A stretch of 41,615 bases of DNA from Vannielia sp. (GCF_029212645.1 NZ_JARGND010000029.1:1-41615), one strand, 5' to 3'; numbered from the stretch's first letter, positions 15,299 to 24,368 are shown. Numbers and translations are program-made. The notes: generated by a model from the sequence alone, not told the origin.

Positions 15299-16900
15299 TC
15301 ACCGCCTTGTGCGGATGTATTCCACCAACCGGCGCGTGCTGTCGTCCTTATCAGCACCGTCCTGCTCTCCGGCGATCACCGGCTGCAACGCGACCGCCAG
15401 TTCCTTGCCCAGTTCCACGCCCCATTGGTCAAAACTGTTGATGCCAAGGATCACGCCTTCCACAAACACCCGGTGCTCATAAAGCGCGATGATCATGCCC
15501 AGAATTTCCGGCGTCAGCTTGGGGTAAAGCAGCATGGTCGAGGGGCGCGAGCCGGGGAACACCCGGTGGCTTGCCTGCCGCTCCAGTTCCTCACCGCTCA
15601 GCCCCTTGGCTTCCATCATCTTGCGCGCCTCGCCCATCGAGCGGCCCCGCATCAGGGCCTCGGCCTGCGCCAGACAGTTTGCAACCAGCAGCTCATGCTG
15701 GTGCTCCAAATCCTCTTCATGGCCCTGCGCCGCGCATAAAAACTCGCAAGGCACCACGTCCGGGCCTTGATGGATCAACTGGTAAAAGGCGTGCTGCCCG
15801 TTGGTTCCCGGTTCGCCCCAGACCACCGGCCCGGTGGCACGGGACACCGGGGAGCCATCAATCTTCACCCGCTTGCCATTGCTCTCCATCTCCAACTGCT
15901 GAAGATAAGCCGGAAGCCGGGCAAGCCGCTGGTCATAGGGCAGCACGGCGCGGGTGGCATAGCCGCAAATCTGGTGATGCCAAATGCCCACCAGCGCCAA
16001 AAGCACCGGCAGGTTCGCGCGAAATTCGGCAGCGCAAAAATGGCGGTCCATCGCCTGCGCGCCGCGCAGGAACGCCTTGAACCCGTTAGCGCCGATCGCA
16101 ATCATCAGCGACAGGCCAATCGGCCCCCAAACCGAGTAGCGCCCGCCCACCCAATCCTCAAAGCCAAACACCCGCTCGGGCGGGATGCCAAAGGCCCCGG
16201 TCTTCTCGAGGTTGGTCGACAGGGCAGCAAACTGGCCCTTCACATCACCGCCGCCCTCGCTGATCCAGGCTTTGGCGGTGGCGGCATTGGTCATGGTTTC
16301 AATGGTGGTGAAGGTCTTTGAGGCCACGATCACCAGCGTGCGCTTCGGGTCAAGCCGCCGCAATGTATCAGAAATATCGGCGCCATCCACGTTGCTCACA
16401 AAGTGGCAGCGCGGCCCGTCGTGGTAAGGGGCAAGCGCAAGGCAGGCCATCGCCGGCCCCAGATCAGAGCCGCCAATCCCGATGTTCACCACATCAGTAA
16501 TCTGCCCCCCCGCGCCGGAAAACCGCCCACCGCGCACATCCCCGGCAAAATCCTCCATCTGCTTGAGCACCGCCTTGACGCCGGGCATCACATCTTCGCC
16601 GTCCACCATCACGGGGCCGCCATCAAGGTTGCGCAGCGCGGTGTGCAGCACGGCACGATCCTCGGTCACGTTGATCTTTTCTCCGGCAAACATCGCATCG
16701 CGCTTTTGCGCCAGATCCGCGCTTTCGGCCAGTTGCAACAGCAGCCACATCGCCTCGGTGTCGATACTGGTCTTGGAGAAATCAAACAGCATATCCCCCA
16801 TCCGCGCCGAGAAGTTTCGGGCGCGGTCGGGGGTGTTGAACAGCTTCAAGATCGGGCGACGCGCGTGCTCATCGTGGTAGGATTTCAACTTGTCCCACAT
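15299..16900 (-). CDS. pgi: Glucose-6-phosphate isomerase
   Basis: A 533-residue phosphoglucose isomerase, close to the usual ~550. Family signatures are visible: [54 protein letters not shown] and [13 protein letters not shown], with the catalytic Lys in the last. It interconverts glucose 6-phosphate and fructose 6-phosphate; in Entner-Doudoroff organisms it often runs towards glucose 6-phosphate to recycle triose. The start at 16900 ([12 protein letters not shown]) is chosen because AAGGA lies 7 nt upstream. It is the last gene of zwf-pgl-pgi, 73 bp after pgl, with a hairpin in the gap. Confidence 0.97.
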   Translation of the reverse strand: MWDKLKSYHDEHARRPILKLFNTPDRARNFSARMGDMLFDFSKTSIDTEAMWLLLQLAESADLAQKRDAMFAGEKINVTEDRAVLHTALRNLDGGPVMVDGEDVMPGVKAVLKQMEDFAGDVRGGRFSGAGGQITDVVNIGIGGSDLGPAMACLALAPYHDGPRCHFVSNVDGADISDTLRRLDPKRTLVIVASKTFTTIETMTNAATAKAWISEGGGDVKGQFAALSTNLEKTGAFGIPPERVFGFEDWVGGRYSVWGPIGLSLMIAIGANGFKAFLRGAQAMDRHFCAAEFRANLPVLLALVGIWHHQICGYATRAVLPYDQRLARLPAYLQQLEMESNGKRVKIDGSPVSRATGPVVWGEPGTNGQHAFYQLIHQGPDVVPCEFLCAAQGHEEDLEHQHELLVANCLAQAEALMRGRSMGEARKMMEAKGLSGEELERQASHRVFPGSRPSTMLLYPKLTPEILGMIIALYEHRVFVEGVILGINSFDQWGVELGKELAVALQPVIAGEQDGADKDDSTRRLVEYIRTRR

Positions 16901-16923
16901 GGGATGTCCTTTCGAGATACGCC

Positions 16924-16944
16924 GCCTCAACGCGTGTTTGAGGC
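16924..16944 (-). other. Intercistronic hairpin between pgl and pgi
   Basis: GCCTCAA (16924-16930) pairs perfectly with TTGAGGC (16938-16944) across a 7-nt loop, within the 73-bp gap ahead of pgi. It may tune pgi expression or mRNA stability; this is inference. Confidence 0.5.
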
Positions 16945-16973
16945 AATGACATGTAAGAGAGATTAACGCCCGA

Positions 16974-17645
16974 TCATGGCGCCCAATGCACCGTCGCCTC
17001 GCTCAAAACCGCCCGCACCGGCGCATCCAGCGGGTCCATGTGGCGGGCGCGCTCAAGGGCGTCACGCTTGGCGTCTCCGGTGATCAGGATATGGGTGGAA
17101 AGCGCGCCTTGCAGCACCCGCGCCGAAAGGGTGATGCGCGGCTCGCCCGCCGCCGCCGCCCGCATCGGCAGCAACACCGGCGCGCGCGATGAAAGCGCCT
17201 CTTCCAGCCGGTCGGCCCCCGGAAACAGGCTCGCCGTATGCATATCGGCCCCCATCCCCAGCAGCAGCACCGAGATCGGCAAATGCGGCTCGATCCCCGC
17301 AGCAAGGCGCTCCATCGCGGCCTCAGGTTCGGGGGCGTCCGCGTAAAGCGGCACATAACCCGCCGCCGCCGCAGGCCCCACCAGCAGGCGCTCGCGGATC
17401 AGCGTGGTGTTAGAGCGCTCATGCCCCTCAGGCACCCAGCGTTCATCGTTCAAAAACACCGCGACTCTCCCCCAATCGAGGTTAACGCCCGACAGCATGT
17501 CAAACACCGGGCCGGGGGTAGAGCCGCCGGGCACGCAAAAACTGGCGCTCTCATGGGTTTCCAGCGCCATCCTCAACTCGCTGGAAATCTGGTCGGCCAG
17601 ATCCATCATCAGCATCTCGCGGTCGGGATATTCACGAAATTTCAT
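16974..17645 (-). CDS. pgl: 6-phosphogluconolactonase
   Basis: A 223-residue DevB-type lactonase that hydrolyses 6-phosphogluconolactone to 6-phosphogluconate. Signatures are [39 protein letters not shown] and [18 protein letters not shown], all typical of the family. The canonical GxGxDGHTAS is seen here as [10 protein letters not shown]. The start at 17645 ([12 protein letters not shown]) overlaps the zwf stop by 4 bp (ATGA), giving translational coupling. Longer in-frame versions would run into zwf. Confidence 0.96.
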   Translation of the reverse strand: MKFREYPDREMLMMDLADQISSELRMALETHESASFCVPGGSTPGPVFDMLSGVNLDWGRVAVFLNDERWVPEGHERSNTTLIRERLLVGPAAAAGYVPLYADAPEPEAAMERLAAGIEPHLPISVLLLGMGADMHTASLFPGADRLEEALSSRAPVLLPMRAAAAGEPRITLSARVLQGALSTHILITGDAKRDALERARHMDPLDAPVRAVLSEATVHWAP

Positions 17646-19099
17646 GCCCTGATATCCCGCCACTTGCGCCCATCCCGGTGGACCAGCAACATCGCGTCAT
17701 CGGGGCCGGAACTGCCCGGATCATAAGGTTTTGGCACATCGTGGCGATCAATCCAGCCTTCAATAATCGGGTCGGTCCAGGCCCAGGCCGCCTCTACCTC
17801 GTCACCGCGCATAAACAGCGTCTGGTTGCCCCGGATCACATCCATGATCAGCCGCTCATAAGCGTCCGGCACCTCTTCGGCCTCGTCTCCCAAAGCATCC
17901 GCGAAGGACATATCAAGCGGCACATCCATCAGGCGCATCCCGCCCGGCCCCGGCTCCTTGATCGTCACGCCAAGCTCCATGCCCTCGTTGGGTTGCAGGC
18001 GAATGGTCAGGATATTGCGGTGCCGCCCGGCATCGGGGCCGAAGATCGAATGCGGCGCATCCTTGAACACCACGGCAATCTCGCTGGCACGGGTCTTCAG
18101 CCGCTTACCGGTGCGCAGGTAAAACGGCGTGCCCGCCCACCGCCAGTTGGAGAGCCCCAGCTTCATCGCCACATAGCTTTCGGTGCGGCTTTTCGGGTCT
18201 TCCACATCTTCGCGGTAGCTCGGGCCATCGGCCCCGGCATCATACTGGCCGCGCACGATCTCATGGTGGTCCACCGGGTCCAGCGCCCGGATCACCTTCA
18301 ACTTTTCATCGCGCACCGCGTCCGGATCAAACTTCGCGGGCGGCTCCATGGCGATCAGGCACAAAAGCTGCATCAGGTGGTTTTGCACCATATCGCGCAT
18401 CGCGCCCGACTTGTCATAATAGCTGCCACGCCCGGCCACACCCACCGTTTCGGCCACGGTGATCTGGATATGATCCACGTATTGCGAGTTCCATAACGGC
18501 TCGAACAGCATGTTGCCAAAGCGCACGGCCATGAGGTTCTGCACCGTCTCCTTGCCAAGATAATGGTCAATCCGATAAATCTGCGTTTCGTCGAAATACC
18601 TCGCGAGGCTGGCGTTCAGCGCCTTGGCCGAGGCCAGATCATGGCCAAACGGCTTTTCCACCACGATCCGGCTTTCGTCCCCGGCGATCTTGTGGGCCTT
18701 CAAACGCTCCGCGAGATCGCCAAACAGGCTCGGCCCGACCGAAAAGTAAAAGGCCCGGATCATGCCATCGCGCATCTTGCCCTTCAGCTCTTTCCAGCCA
18801 TCATCGCCGGTGGCATCCACCGCCACATAATCGAGCCGCTCAAGGAAATCGCTCACCCCCGCCGCATCGCCCGCGTGCTTTGGGTCGCCAAATTCCTCGA
18901 TCGCCTCGCGCACCATCGCCTGATAGCCCGCCCGGTCCAGATCGGTCCTTGCCGCGCCAATGATCCGCGCTTCCGCAGGCATCTGCCCGGCGGCCATGCG
19001 CCTGTAAAGACCGGGCAAAATCTTGCGGCGGGCCAGATCCCCTGTGCCACCGAAAATGACCAGATCAAACGGATCAACGGGAATGACGCGGGATACCAT
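17642..19099 (-). CDS. zwf: Glucose-6-phosphate 1-dehydrogenase
   Basis: A 485-residue enzyme that oxidises glucose 6-phosphate with NAD(P)+ to 6-phosphogluconolactone. The nucleotide-binding loop is VIFGGTGDLARRKILPGLY near the N-terminus, the substrate signature is RIDHYLGKETVQNLMAVRF, and MRDMVQNHLMQLLCLIAMEPP follows, as in the family. AGGAGG lies 5 nt upstream of the ATG. It is the first gene of zwf-pgl-pgi. A perfect LacI-type palindrome lies 27 bp upstream of the start. Confidence 0.98.
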   Translation of the reverse strand: MVSRVIPVDPFDLVIFGGTGDLARRKILPGLYRRMAAGQMPAEARIIGAARTDLDRAGYQAMVREAIEEFGDPKHAGDAAGVSDFLERLDYVAVDATGDDGWKELKGKMRDGMIRAFYFSVGPSLFGDLAERLKAHKIAGDESRIVVEKPFGHDLASAKALNASLARYFDETQIYRIDHYLGKETVQNLMAVRFGNMLFEPLWNSQYVDHIQITVAETVGVAGRGSYYDKSGAMRDMVQNHLMQLLCLIAMEPPAKFDPDAVRDEKLKVIRALDPVDHHEIVRGQYDAGADGPSYREDVEDPKSRTESYVAMKLGLSNWRWAGTPFYLRTGKRLKTRASEIAVVFKDAPHSIFGPDAGRHRNILTIRLQPNEGMELGVTIKEPGPGGMRLMDVPLDMSFADALGDEAEEVPDAYERLIMDVIRGNQTLFMRGDEVEAAWAWTDPIIEGWIDRHDVPKPYDPGSSGPDDAMLLVHRDGRKWRDIRA

Positions 19100-19126
19100 A
19101 TGCCCTCCTGGGTGCCATCAACTGCG

Positions 19127-19140
19127 CGTTAGCGCTAACG
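19127..19140. promoter_or_regulatory. LacI-family-type operator upstream of zwf
   Basis: CGTTAGCGCTAACG is a perfect 14-bp palindrome centred on GC, the form used by many LacI-family sugar regulators (TTAGCGCTAA core). It lies just downstream of a candidate -10 box, where bound protein would block transcription. Confidence 0.65.
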
Positions 19141-19145
19141 GGACC

Positions 19146-19174
19146 GATCTACCCCGAGACGAAACCAAAGTCTA
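19146..19174 (-). promoter_or_regulatory. Weak candidate promoter for zwf-pgl-pgi
   Basis: Read on the minus strand, TAGACT (19174-19169) and TAGATC (19151-19146) are separated by 17 bp and lead directly into the palindrome. Both boxes are imperfect; the position relative to the operator is the main support. Confidence 0.35.
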
Positions 19175-19191
19175 GCACCGCTACCCGCTAT

Positions 19192-19213
19192 GGCAAACCT
19201 CGATAGGTTTGCC
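19192..19213 (-). terminator. Hairpin between HNH gene and zwf
   Basis: GGCAAACCT pairs perfectly with AGGTTTGCC around a CGAT loop, 14 bp after the HNH stop codon. There is no U-run. It probably ends or processes the HNH transcript ahead of the zwf promoter. Confidence 0.5.
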
Positions 19214-19226
19214 GCACCGCCCCGGC

Positions 19227-19811
19227 TCAGGCTTCCAGCTCGGCATCCCAGTAAAGGTAGTCCATCCAGCTTTCATGCAGGTAGTTGGGCGGAAACCGCC
19301 GCCCCATGTTGCGCAGCCCTTCTGATGACGGCGGGCGCGGCGGTTTGCGCAGGCGCATCCCGGTGTGCGACAGGTGCTTTGAGCCCTTCCTGAGATTGCA
19401 CGGCGAACAGGCCGCCACCACATTCTCCCAACTGGTGCGCCCGCCCCTTGCGCGCGGCACCACATGGTCAAAGGTCAAATCCCCCTTTGCACCGCAGTAC
19501 TGGCACCTGAATTCGTCCCTCAGAAATAAATTAAAGCGCGTGAAGGCCACGCGCTTTTGAGGTTTCACATAATCTTTGAGAACAACGACCGAGGGGATGC
19601 GGATCTCGGTCGACGGACTTCGCACCACCTCGTCATATTCAGCGATAATATCCACCCGGTCGAGCCAGGACGCCTTGATCGCCTCCTGCCAGGGCCACAG
19701 CGATAACGGGTAATAGGATAAGGGGCGATAATCGGCGTTGAGCACCAATGCCGGGTGATGCTTGAGGTTCTTCGGGTCTCGGACGAAATTCGCCCTGAAG
19801 TCACCGTCCAT
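19227..19811 (-). CDS. HNH endonuclease-family protein
   Basis: A 194-residue protein. The HNH domain lies at about 98-145: FRCQYCGAKGDLTFDHVVPR supplies a CxxC (Cys103, Cys106) and the Asp-His pair (115-116), and CSPCNLRKGS supplies the second CxxC (Cys135, Cys138). The N-terminal ~90 residues (PALVLNADYRPLSYYPLSLW) are typical of a widespread chromosomal HNH family in alphaproteobacteria. Its natural substrate is not established, and no methylase or other restriction partner is nearby. GGAGA precedes the start at 9 nt. Confidence 0.9.
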   Translation of the reverse strand: MDGDFRANFVRDPKNLKHHPALVLNADYRPLSYYPLSLWPWQEAIKASWLDRVDIIAEYDEVVRSPSTEIRIPSVVVLKDYVKPQKRVAFTRFNLFLRDEFRCQYCGAKGDLTFDHVVPRARGGRTSWENVVAACSPCNLRKGSKHLSHTGMRLRKPPRPPSSEGLRNMGRRFPPNYLHESWMDYLYWDAELEA

Positions 19812-19864
19812 CCGTTGTCTCTCCGTCGCTGCCTGCCCGTCTATGGCCCCTGAGTCTTTTGTCG

Positions 19865-19892
19865 ACTATATCTAGCGTTGACTCCGGCGCAA
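19865..19892 (-). promoter_or_regulatory. Candidate promoter of the HNH gene
   Basis: On the minus strand TTGCGC (19892-19887) and TATAGT (19870-19865) are 16 bp apart, 54 bp before the start codon. The -10 is good and the -35 partial. Confidence 0.4.
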
Positions 19893-19925
19893 CCCCCACA
19901 AAACGAGGGGTCTGCGCAAGTGAAC

Positions 19926-19946
19926 CCCGGCGAGGTAACAGCCGGG
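19926..19946 (-). terminator. Hairpin downstream of the esterase gene
   Basis: CCCGGC pairs with GCCGGG across a 9-nt loop, 37 bp after the esterase stop and upstream of the HNH promoter. No U-run is seen, so the call is tentative. Confidence 0.3.
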
Positions 19947-19983
19947 TGACAGCCCCGCCCGATGCCCCCCGCCGGGCGCCAGA

Positions 19984-20652
19984 TCAGCTCTTCAGCAGGA
20001 ACTCACTGATAAAGCCAAAGGCGGTGTTCAGCCCCTCCGGCGATATCCCGTGCCCGGTGCCTTCCATGGTATAGGTGTAAACCGGATAGCCCGCCTGGGT
20101 GAGCGCATCCGCTGCCATCCCCATCGATTCGTATGGCACCATCGGGTCCGCATCCCCATGCAGCAACAGCACCGGAAACACTGCCTTTTTCTCCGCTTCA
20201 AGCCGCTCCGGCTCCAGCATCCGCCCCGAAAAGCCGATCACCCCGGCAAAAGGCTCGGCCCGGCGCGGGGCCACCTGCAGGCTCATCATCGTGCCCTGCG
20301 AAAAGCCAATCAGCATAACTTGTTCGGCACTTACGCCCTCATCTTCAAGCGCTGCATCAAGAAAGGCGTTCAAGTCCTCCTGCGCACGCAGAAATCCCGC
20401 CGCTGACTCCGCTTCGCTTGAGCCATCCATCCTCGGAATCGAAAACCACTGATGGCCCATCGGGTTGTTGGGGCACGGCTCAGGCGCGTCGGGGGCCAAA
20501 AACAGCGCATCGGGCATATGCGCTGAAAGCGGGTCTGCCAGCCCCAGCAGATCATTGCCATCCGCCCCATAGCCATGCAGGAAAATCACCACCTGTTTCA
20601 CCACCCCCGAGGTCGGCTCCCGCCGCCCCACCTTCAACTCTCTCGCTGCCAT
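19984..20652 (-). CDS. Phospholipase/carboxylesterase-type alpha/beta hydrolase
   Basis: A 222-residue soluble alpha/beta hydrolase. The oxyanion-side motif is IFLHGYGADGNDL, the nucleophile elbow GFSQG has Ser118, the acid is Asp169 in LLHGDADPMVP and the base is His201 in GTGHGISPEG. This is the phospholipase/carboxylesterase family (YpfH-like, acyl-protein thioesterase fold); the natural substrate is unknown. Its ATG follows directly on the stop codon of the DNA glycosylase gene, so the two are almost certainly translated from one message. Confidence 0.92.
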   Translation of the reverse strand: MAARELKVGRREPTSGVVKQVVIFLHGYGADGNDLLGLADPLSAHMPDALFLAPDAPEPCPNNPMGHQWFSIPRMDGSSEAESAAGFLRAQEDLNAFLDAALEDEGVSAEQVMLIGFSQGTMMSLQVAPRRAEPFAGVIGFSGRMLEPERLEAEKKAVFPVLLLHGDADPMVPYESMGMAADALTQAGYPVYTYTMEGTGHGISPEGLNTAFGFISEFLLKS

Positions 20653-21285
20653 CTAGCTGATCCCTTCTCTCTGTTTTGCCACCCGGAAATACGCCCAAAG
20701 CAGCCGCGCTGCCACCGCGCGCCACGGGGCCCAATCCTCGGCCATTCTGCGCAACCCCGCCTCCGATGGCCGCGCCTCCAGCCCGTAAAGCATCCGCGCC
20801 GCCTCCTGCAATGCCAGATCACCGGCGGCAAACCCATCCGCCCGCCCCAGCGACAGCATCGCATACACCTCTGCCGTCCACCGCCCGATGCCCGCAACCT
20901 GCGTCAACACCGCCACAACCTGCGCATCACTGGCCAGCCGCAACGCGCCATAATCCACCTCCGCCTGCGCCAAGGCCCGCGCATAACGCACCTTGGGGCG
21001 CGACAACCCACAGCCGCGCAAATCCTCATCGCTCGCCCCCCGGACCGAAGCCACATCCACCAGCCCCGCCGCCTCCAGCCGCCCCCAGATCGCCGCCGCC
21101 GAAGCCACGCTCACCTGCTGGCTCACAATGGCCGACAACAGCGCGCCAAAACCATCGTCGTGCCGCCGCAACGGCACCTCGCCCACCGCCTCCAGCGCCG
21201 CCGCCATGCGCTCACAACGCGCCGCCAGAAACCGCGCCCCCTCGGCCACACAGGCCTGCGTCTCAATGATCCGGCCAACAGTCAT
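20653..21285 (-). CDS. DNA-3-methyladenine glycosylase II family (AlkA-like)
   Basis: A 210-residue HhH-GPD protein that removes alkylated bases from DNA. The helix-hairpin-helix LTQVAGIGRWTAEVY (127-141) is followed by the catalytic Asp156 in GFAAGDLALQ. AIVSQQVSVASAAAIWGRL is the conserved early helix. It lacks the N-terminal domain of E. coli AlkA (about 280 residues), as do many short bacterial members, and it has no cysteine cluster, so it is not an Nth/MutY type. It forms a two-gene unit with the downstream esterase, with no gap between them. Confidence 0.92.
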   Translation of the reverse strand: MTVGRIIETQACVAEGARFLAARCERMAAALEAVGEVPLRRHDDGFGALLSAIVSQQVSVASAAAIWGRLEAAGLVDVASVRGASDEDLRGCGLSRPKVRYARALAQAEVDYGALRLASDAQVVAVLTQVAGIGRWTAEVYAMLSLGRADGFAAGDLALQEAARMLYGLEARPSEAGLRRMAEDWAPWRAVAARLLWAYFRVAKQREGIS

Positions 21286-21694
21286 CCCCCATACCTAGCC
21301 GATCCCCCCACACACCGAAACCACTCGCCACACCCTGCTCTCAATGCTCCAGAAATATCCCGGGGGGCGCGGGGGGCTGGCCCCCCGCTGGGGGCGCGGT
21401 GCGGGGGGTTGGCCCTCCGCTGTCGGCGTGGTGCGGGGGGCTGGCTTGCCGTTGTCGGCGCGGTGCCTGCGGCTGCCCTCCCTGTCGGCGCGGTTCGGAG
21501 AATTGCTTTCCCGCTGTCGGCGTATCGGGTGCACCTGCCCCCCGCTGGTCGCCCAGTGCGGGTGGCTGCCCTGCCGCCCATCGCCCCGCCAACTAAACAA
21601 ACCGGGATCGGCAGATCACCCTCCATCCCACCGCGCGGCATCCCCCTCACCAGACGCTCTTGCACCCCGCCGCGACCCTGCTTAAACCTCGTGA
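21286..21694. other. Divergent intergenic region dominated by a tandem repeat
   Basis: This 409-bp gap separates the AlkA-like gene and the MFS gene. Most of it is the degenerate ~32-bp array at 21364-21579. ORFs crossing it on both strands are low-complexity products of GC-rich repeats and are not called. A promoter for the MFS gene should lie at 21580-21690, but none was picked out. Confidence 0.6.
21364..21579. repeat. Degenerate ~32-bp tandem repeat, about seven units
   Basis: Units begin near 21364, 21391, 21423, 21455, 21485, 21517 and 21548, with lengths of 27, 32, 32, 30, 32, 31 and ~32 bp. Most start TCGGCG and end CCGCTG, with a G-rich middle and a GCTGGC core. The array begins at a GC-rich hairpin (GCGGGGGGCTGGCCCCCCGC) preceded by AAATATCCCGGGG, an element whose relative occurs once more at 36207-36240. 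Units diverge at many positions and there are no unique spacers, so it is not a CRISPR. Confidence 0.75.
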
Positions 21695-22975
21695 ATGACC
21701 ACCACCACAGGCCCCACCCCGCGCACCCGCCGTAATGTCATCGTCCTGGTTCTCGCTCAGGCGATCCTCGGGGCGCAGATGCCGATGATCTTCACGATCG
21801 GCGGGCTGGCGGGCCAGCAGCTTGCGCCCAATGCCTGCTTTGCCACCCTGCCGATTTCGCTGATCGTGCTTGGCTCCATGCTCTCGGCCACCCCGGTCTC
21901 GGCCTTCATGCAAAGCCACGGGCGGCGCGCGGGCTTCATGCTTGGCACCACGATGGGCGCCCTCGGCGCGGGCATCTCGGCCTACGGGATCTATTCCGCC
22001 TCCTTCCCGCTCTACCTGCTCGGCAGCCTGTGCACCGGCACCTACATGTCGGCCCAGGGCTTCTACCGCTTCGCCGCCGCCGATACCGCCACCCCCGAGT
22101 TCCGCCCAAAGGCAATCTCCTACGTCATGGCCGGTGGCCTCGCCGCCGCCGTCATCGGCCCGCAACTGGGCAATGCCGCTTCTTTCGCGATGGGGCCAAT
22201 CCCCTTTGTTGGCACCTATGTCGCCGTTATGGCGCTCAATATCTTCGGGGCCGGGCTGTTCCTGTTCCTCGATATTCCCAAGCCCCCCAAGCCCGATGCC
22301 GATGCCCCCCACGGCCGCACCCGGATGCAAATGCTGCGCACCCCGCGCATCGCGGTGGCCATCATCTCGGCCATGGTCAGCTATGCCCTGATGAACCTGG
22401 TGATGACCTCAACCCCCCTCGCCCTGGTCGGCTGCGGCGTCACCGGCACCACCGAAATCCCCTCCTGGCTGCTCACCCTCATCCCCGAAGGCACGGCGCG
22501 CGAGCAGTTCCAGTTCATCGCGGGCTACGTGGTCACCGCGCATGTGCTGGCAATGTATATCCCCAGCTTCTTCACCGGCCACCTGATCGCGCGCTTCGGC
22601 ACCCAGAAGATCATCGTGCTCGGCCTCGCAATCCTTGCCGCCGCCGGCGCCGTCGCTCTCACCGGGGTGCAGCTTGAGCAGTTCTTCCTCGCGCTGATCC
22701 TGCTCGGCCTGGGGTGGAACTTTGGCTTCATCGGCGCCACCGCCCTGCTGGCCAGCTCGCATGAGCCGCATGAGCGGGGCCGGATGCAGGGCCTCAACGA
22801 TCTCATCGTCTTCGGCGGCGTCACCGTGGCCTCGCTCGCCTCGGGCGGGCTGATGAACTGCTCGGGCGGTGCGGCGCAAGACGGCTGGACAGCGGTCAAC
22901 CTCGCCATGATCCCCTTCCTCGCCCTCGCAGGCGGTGCGCTGATCTGGCTCTGGCTGCGCCCGCAGGACGATTAA
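21695..22975 (+). CDS. Major facilitator superfamily transporter
   Basis: A 426-residue integral membrane protein with about 12 hydrophobic segments in two halves. After the short polar N-terminus come VIVLVLAQAILGAQMPMIFTIGGL and PISLIVLGSMLSATPVSAFM, with a loop between TM2 and TM3 carrying SHGRRAGFMLG, the usual MFS motif A position. A cytoplasmic loop near residue 200 is rich in Pro and Asp. Such YfcJ-like MFS carriers are usually annotated as drug or metabolite exporters; no substrate can be assigned. It stands alone on the plus strand and is convergent with the DUF2238 gene, 6 bp apart. Confidence 0.9.
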   Translation: MTTTTGPTPRTRRNVIVLVLAQAILGAQMPMIFTIGGLAGQQLAPNACFATLPISLIVLGSMLSATPVSAFMQSHGRRAGFMLGTTMGALGAGISAYGIYSASFPLYLLGSLCTGTYMSAQGFYRFAAADTATPEFRPKAISYVMAGGLAAAVIGPQLGNAASFAMGPIPFVGTYVAVMALNIFGAGLFLFLDIPKPPKPDADAPHGRTRMQMLRTPRIAVAIISAMVSYALMNLVMTSTPLALVGCGVTGTTEIPSWLLTLIPEGTAREQFQFIAGYVVTAHVLAMYIPSFFTGHLIARFGTQKIIVLGLAILAAAGAVALTGVQLEQFFLALILLGLGWNFGFIGATALLASSHEPHERGRMQGLNDLIVFGGVTVASLASGGLMNCSGGAAQDGWTAVNLAMIPFLALAGGALIWLWLRPQDD

Positions 22976-22981
22976 GCCGCC

Positions 22982-23635
22982 TCAATCCCCATCGTCCCGC
23001 CCGGTGAGCTTGCCGTAAAACCGCCGGTTCGCCTGCACGAACTGCTCCATCACGTGCCCCAGCCCGCCAACCTGCCGCCCCTTGAGATAGAAAAACCCGG
23101 TCACCGCCCCAATCGCCGCACCGATGGTATCCACGATCAAATCCTTCATCGTGTCCACAAGGCCCGATTTCTGCATGTTCGTCCCAAAAAGCTGGTCCAT
23201 GCTGAACTCAAACACCTCCCAAAGCGCCCCAATCGAAAGCCCCACACAAAAGGCCAGCACCGCCAGCGCCCAGGGCGGCGCGGCGTAGCGATCCCCCTCA
23301 AACAGCATGAAGATCGCCAAAAACCCCATCAGCCCAAAGCTGACCGCCGACAGGAAGTGCAACGCCACATCCCACCACCAGAACCGGTTATAAAACCCTT
23401 CCACCTCGCCCAAAAACAACGTGGCAAAGAGGAAAATCACAATTCCCGTCAACACCGAGCCCGGCAGGGTGATCCCAAGATACCCGGCAAATCGGTTGGG
23501 CAAAAAGGTCAGCACCAGGGTGGTCACAGCCACAAACAACGCCGACCAGCTTTGCTGCACCAGGGCTGTCACCCCCTCGATCAACAAAAAGAACTGTATG
23601 AACAAAACAAGGATCGGGCTGCTGATGCGCGGCAT
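22982..23635 (-). CDS. DUF2238 (YjdF-like) integral membrane protein
   Basis: A 217-residue membrane protein with about six hydrophobic segments. Family hallmarks are WWDVALHFLSAVSFGLMGF, GALWEVFEFSMDQLFG and DTMKDLIVDTIGAAIGA, which place conserved Asp, His and Glu residues inside or beside membrane helices. Function is unknown. The start at 23635 (MPRISSP) is preferred over 23665 because AGAAGAG precedes it closely. It is divergent from the EEP-family gene across only 40 bp. Confidence 0.85.
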   Translation of the reverse strand: MPRISSPILVLFIQFFLLIEGVTALVQQSWSALFVAVTTLVLTFLPNRFAGYLGITLPGSVLTGIVIFLFATLFLGEVEGFYNRFWWWDVALHFLSAVSFGLMGFLAIFMLFEGDRYAAPPWALAVLAFCVGLSIGALWEVFEFSMDQLFGTNMQKSGLVDTMKDLIVDTIGAAIGAVTGFFYLKGRQVGGLGHVMEQFVQANRRFYGKLTGRDDGD

Positions 23636-23675
23636 GGCTCTTCTCTTTCGGGATGTTGATCCCAATATAGGGTAT

Positions 23676-24368
23676 ATGTCTGATTTCGCACCCCTCCGGC
23701 TGGCCAGCTACAACATTCGCGCCGCACTCGGCTCAGACCTGCGCCGCGACCCGCTGCGCGTGCTCACCGCCATTGCCGCGCTCAAGGCCGATGTGGTGGT
23801 GCTGCAAGAGGCTGATTTTCGCCTCGGCCAGCGCCCCTCGGCCCTGCCCCGCGATCTGATCGAAAGCAAAACCGGCCTCATTCCCCTGCCCGTGGCCGAA
23901 AATGATGTAAGCCTCGGTTGGCACGGCATCGCAATGCTGGCCCGCCCCGATCTGCACGCCGAAACCATCCGCCGCTACCCTTTGCCGGGGCTGGAGCCGC
24001 GCGGCGCCGTGGTGGCAGAGCTGCACAACCTGCGCCTCGTCGGCGTCCACCTCGGGCTTCTGCGCCGCTCCCGCCGCGCCCAGCTTGACCATATCCGCGA
24101 CGAGCTGGAGGCGCTTTCCCCCCGCCCCACGGTGATCGCCGGGGATTTCAATGAATGGTCCCGCCGGGTGGGCCTCGGGCGTCTGGCGCGGCACTACACC
24201 ATCCTCACACCGGGCCGCACCTTCCCCGCGCAAATGCCCATCGGCTCGCTTGACAGGCTCGCACATTGCGACAGCGTCAGAGCACAAATGCTGCCCGCCC
24301 CCCCTCGCGCGCGTGGCCCGCACCCGTCTGATCACCTGCCCATACTGGCAGAGCTTCACCTCGGCTGA
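23676..24368 (+). CDS. Endonuclease/exonuclease/phosphatase (EEP) family hydrolase
   Basis: A 230-residue protein of the EEP superfamily. It has LRLASYNIRAALG at the N-terminus (metal-site Asn), VVVLQEADF (metal-binding Glu), VVAELHNLRLVGVHLGLL, VIAGDFNEW (Asp/Asn pair) and the C-terminal SDHLPILAEL (catalytic His). All core residues are present. The substrate could be a nucleic acid, a phospholipid or an inositol phosphate. No signal peptide is seen. The start at 23676 is chosen because AGGG lies just upstream; the longer in-frame ORF runs antisense through the DUF2238 gene. Confidence 0.88.
   Translation: MSDFAPLRLASYNIRAALGSDLRRDPLRVLTAIAALKADVVVLQEADFRLGQRPSALPRDLIESKTGLIPLPVAENDVSLGWHGIAMLARPDLHAETIRRYPLPGLEPRGAVVAELHNLRLVGVHLGLLRRSRRAQLDHIRDELEALSPRPTVIAGDFNEWSRRVGLGRLARHYTILTPGRTFPAQMPIGSLDRLAHCDSVRAQMLPAPPRARGPHPSDHLPILAELHLG

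Noticed and set aside
21364-21579. CRISPR array
   Set aside because: Units are contiguous and diverged, with no conserved repeat alternating with unique spacers and no cas genes nearby.
20575-21735. 386-codon plus-strand ORF over the AlkA-like gene and the tandem array
   Set aside because: Pro/Arg/His-rich low-complexity translation of an opposite-strand gene and a GC-rich repeat.
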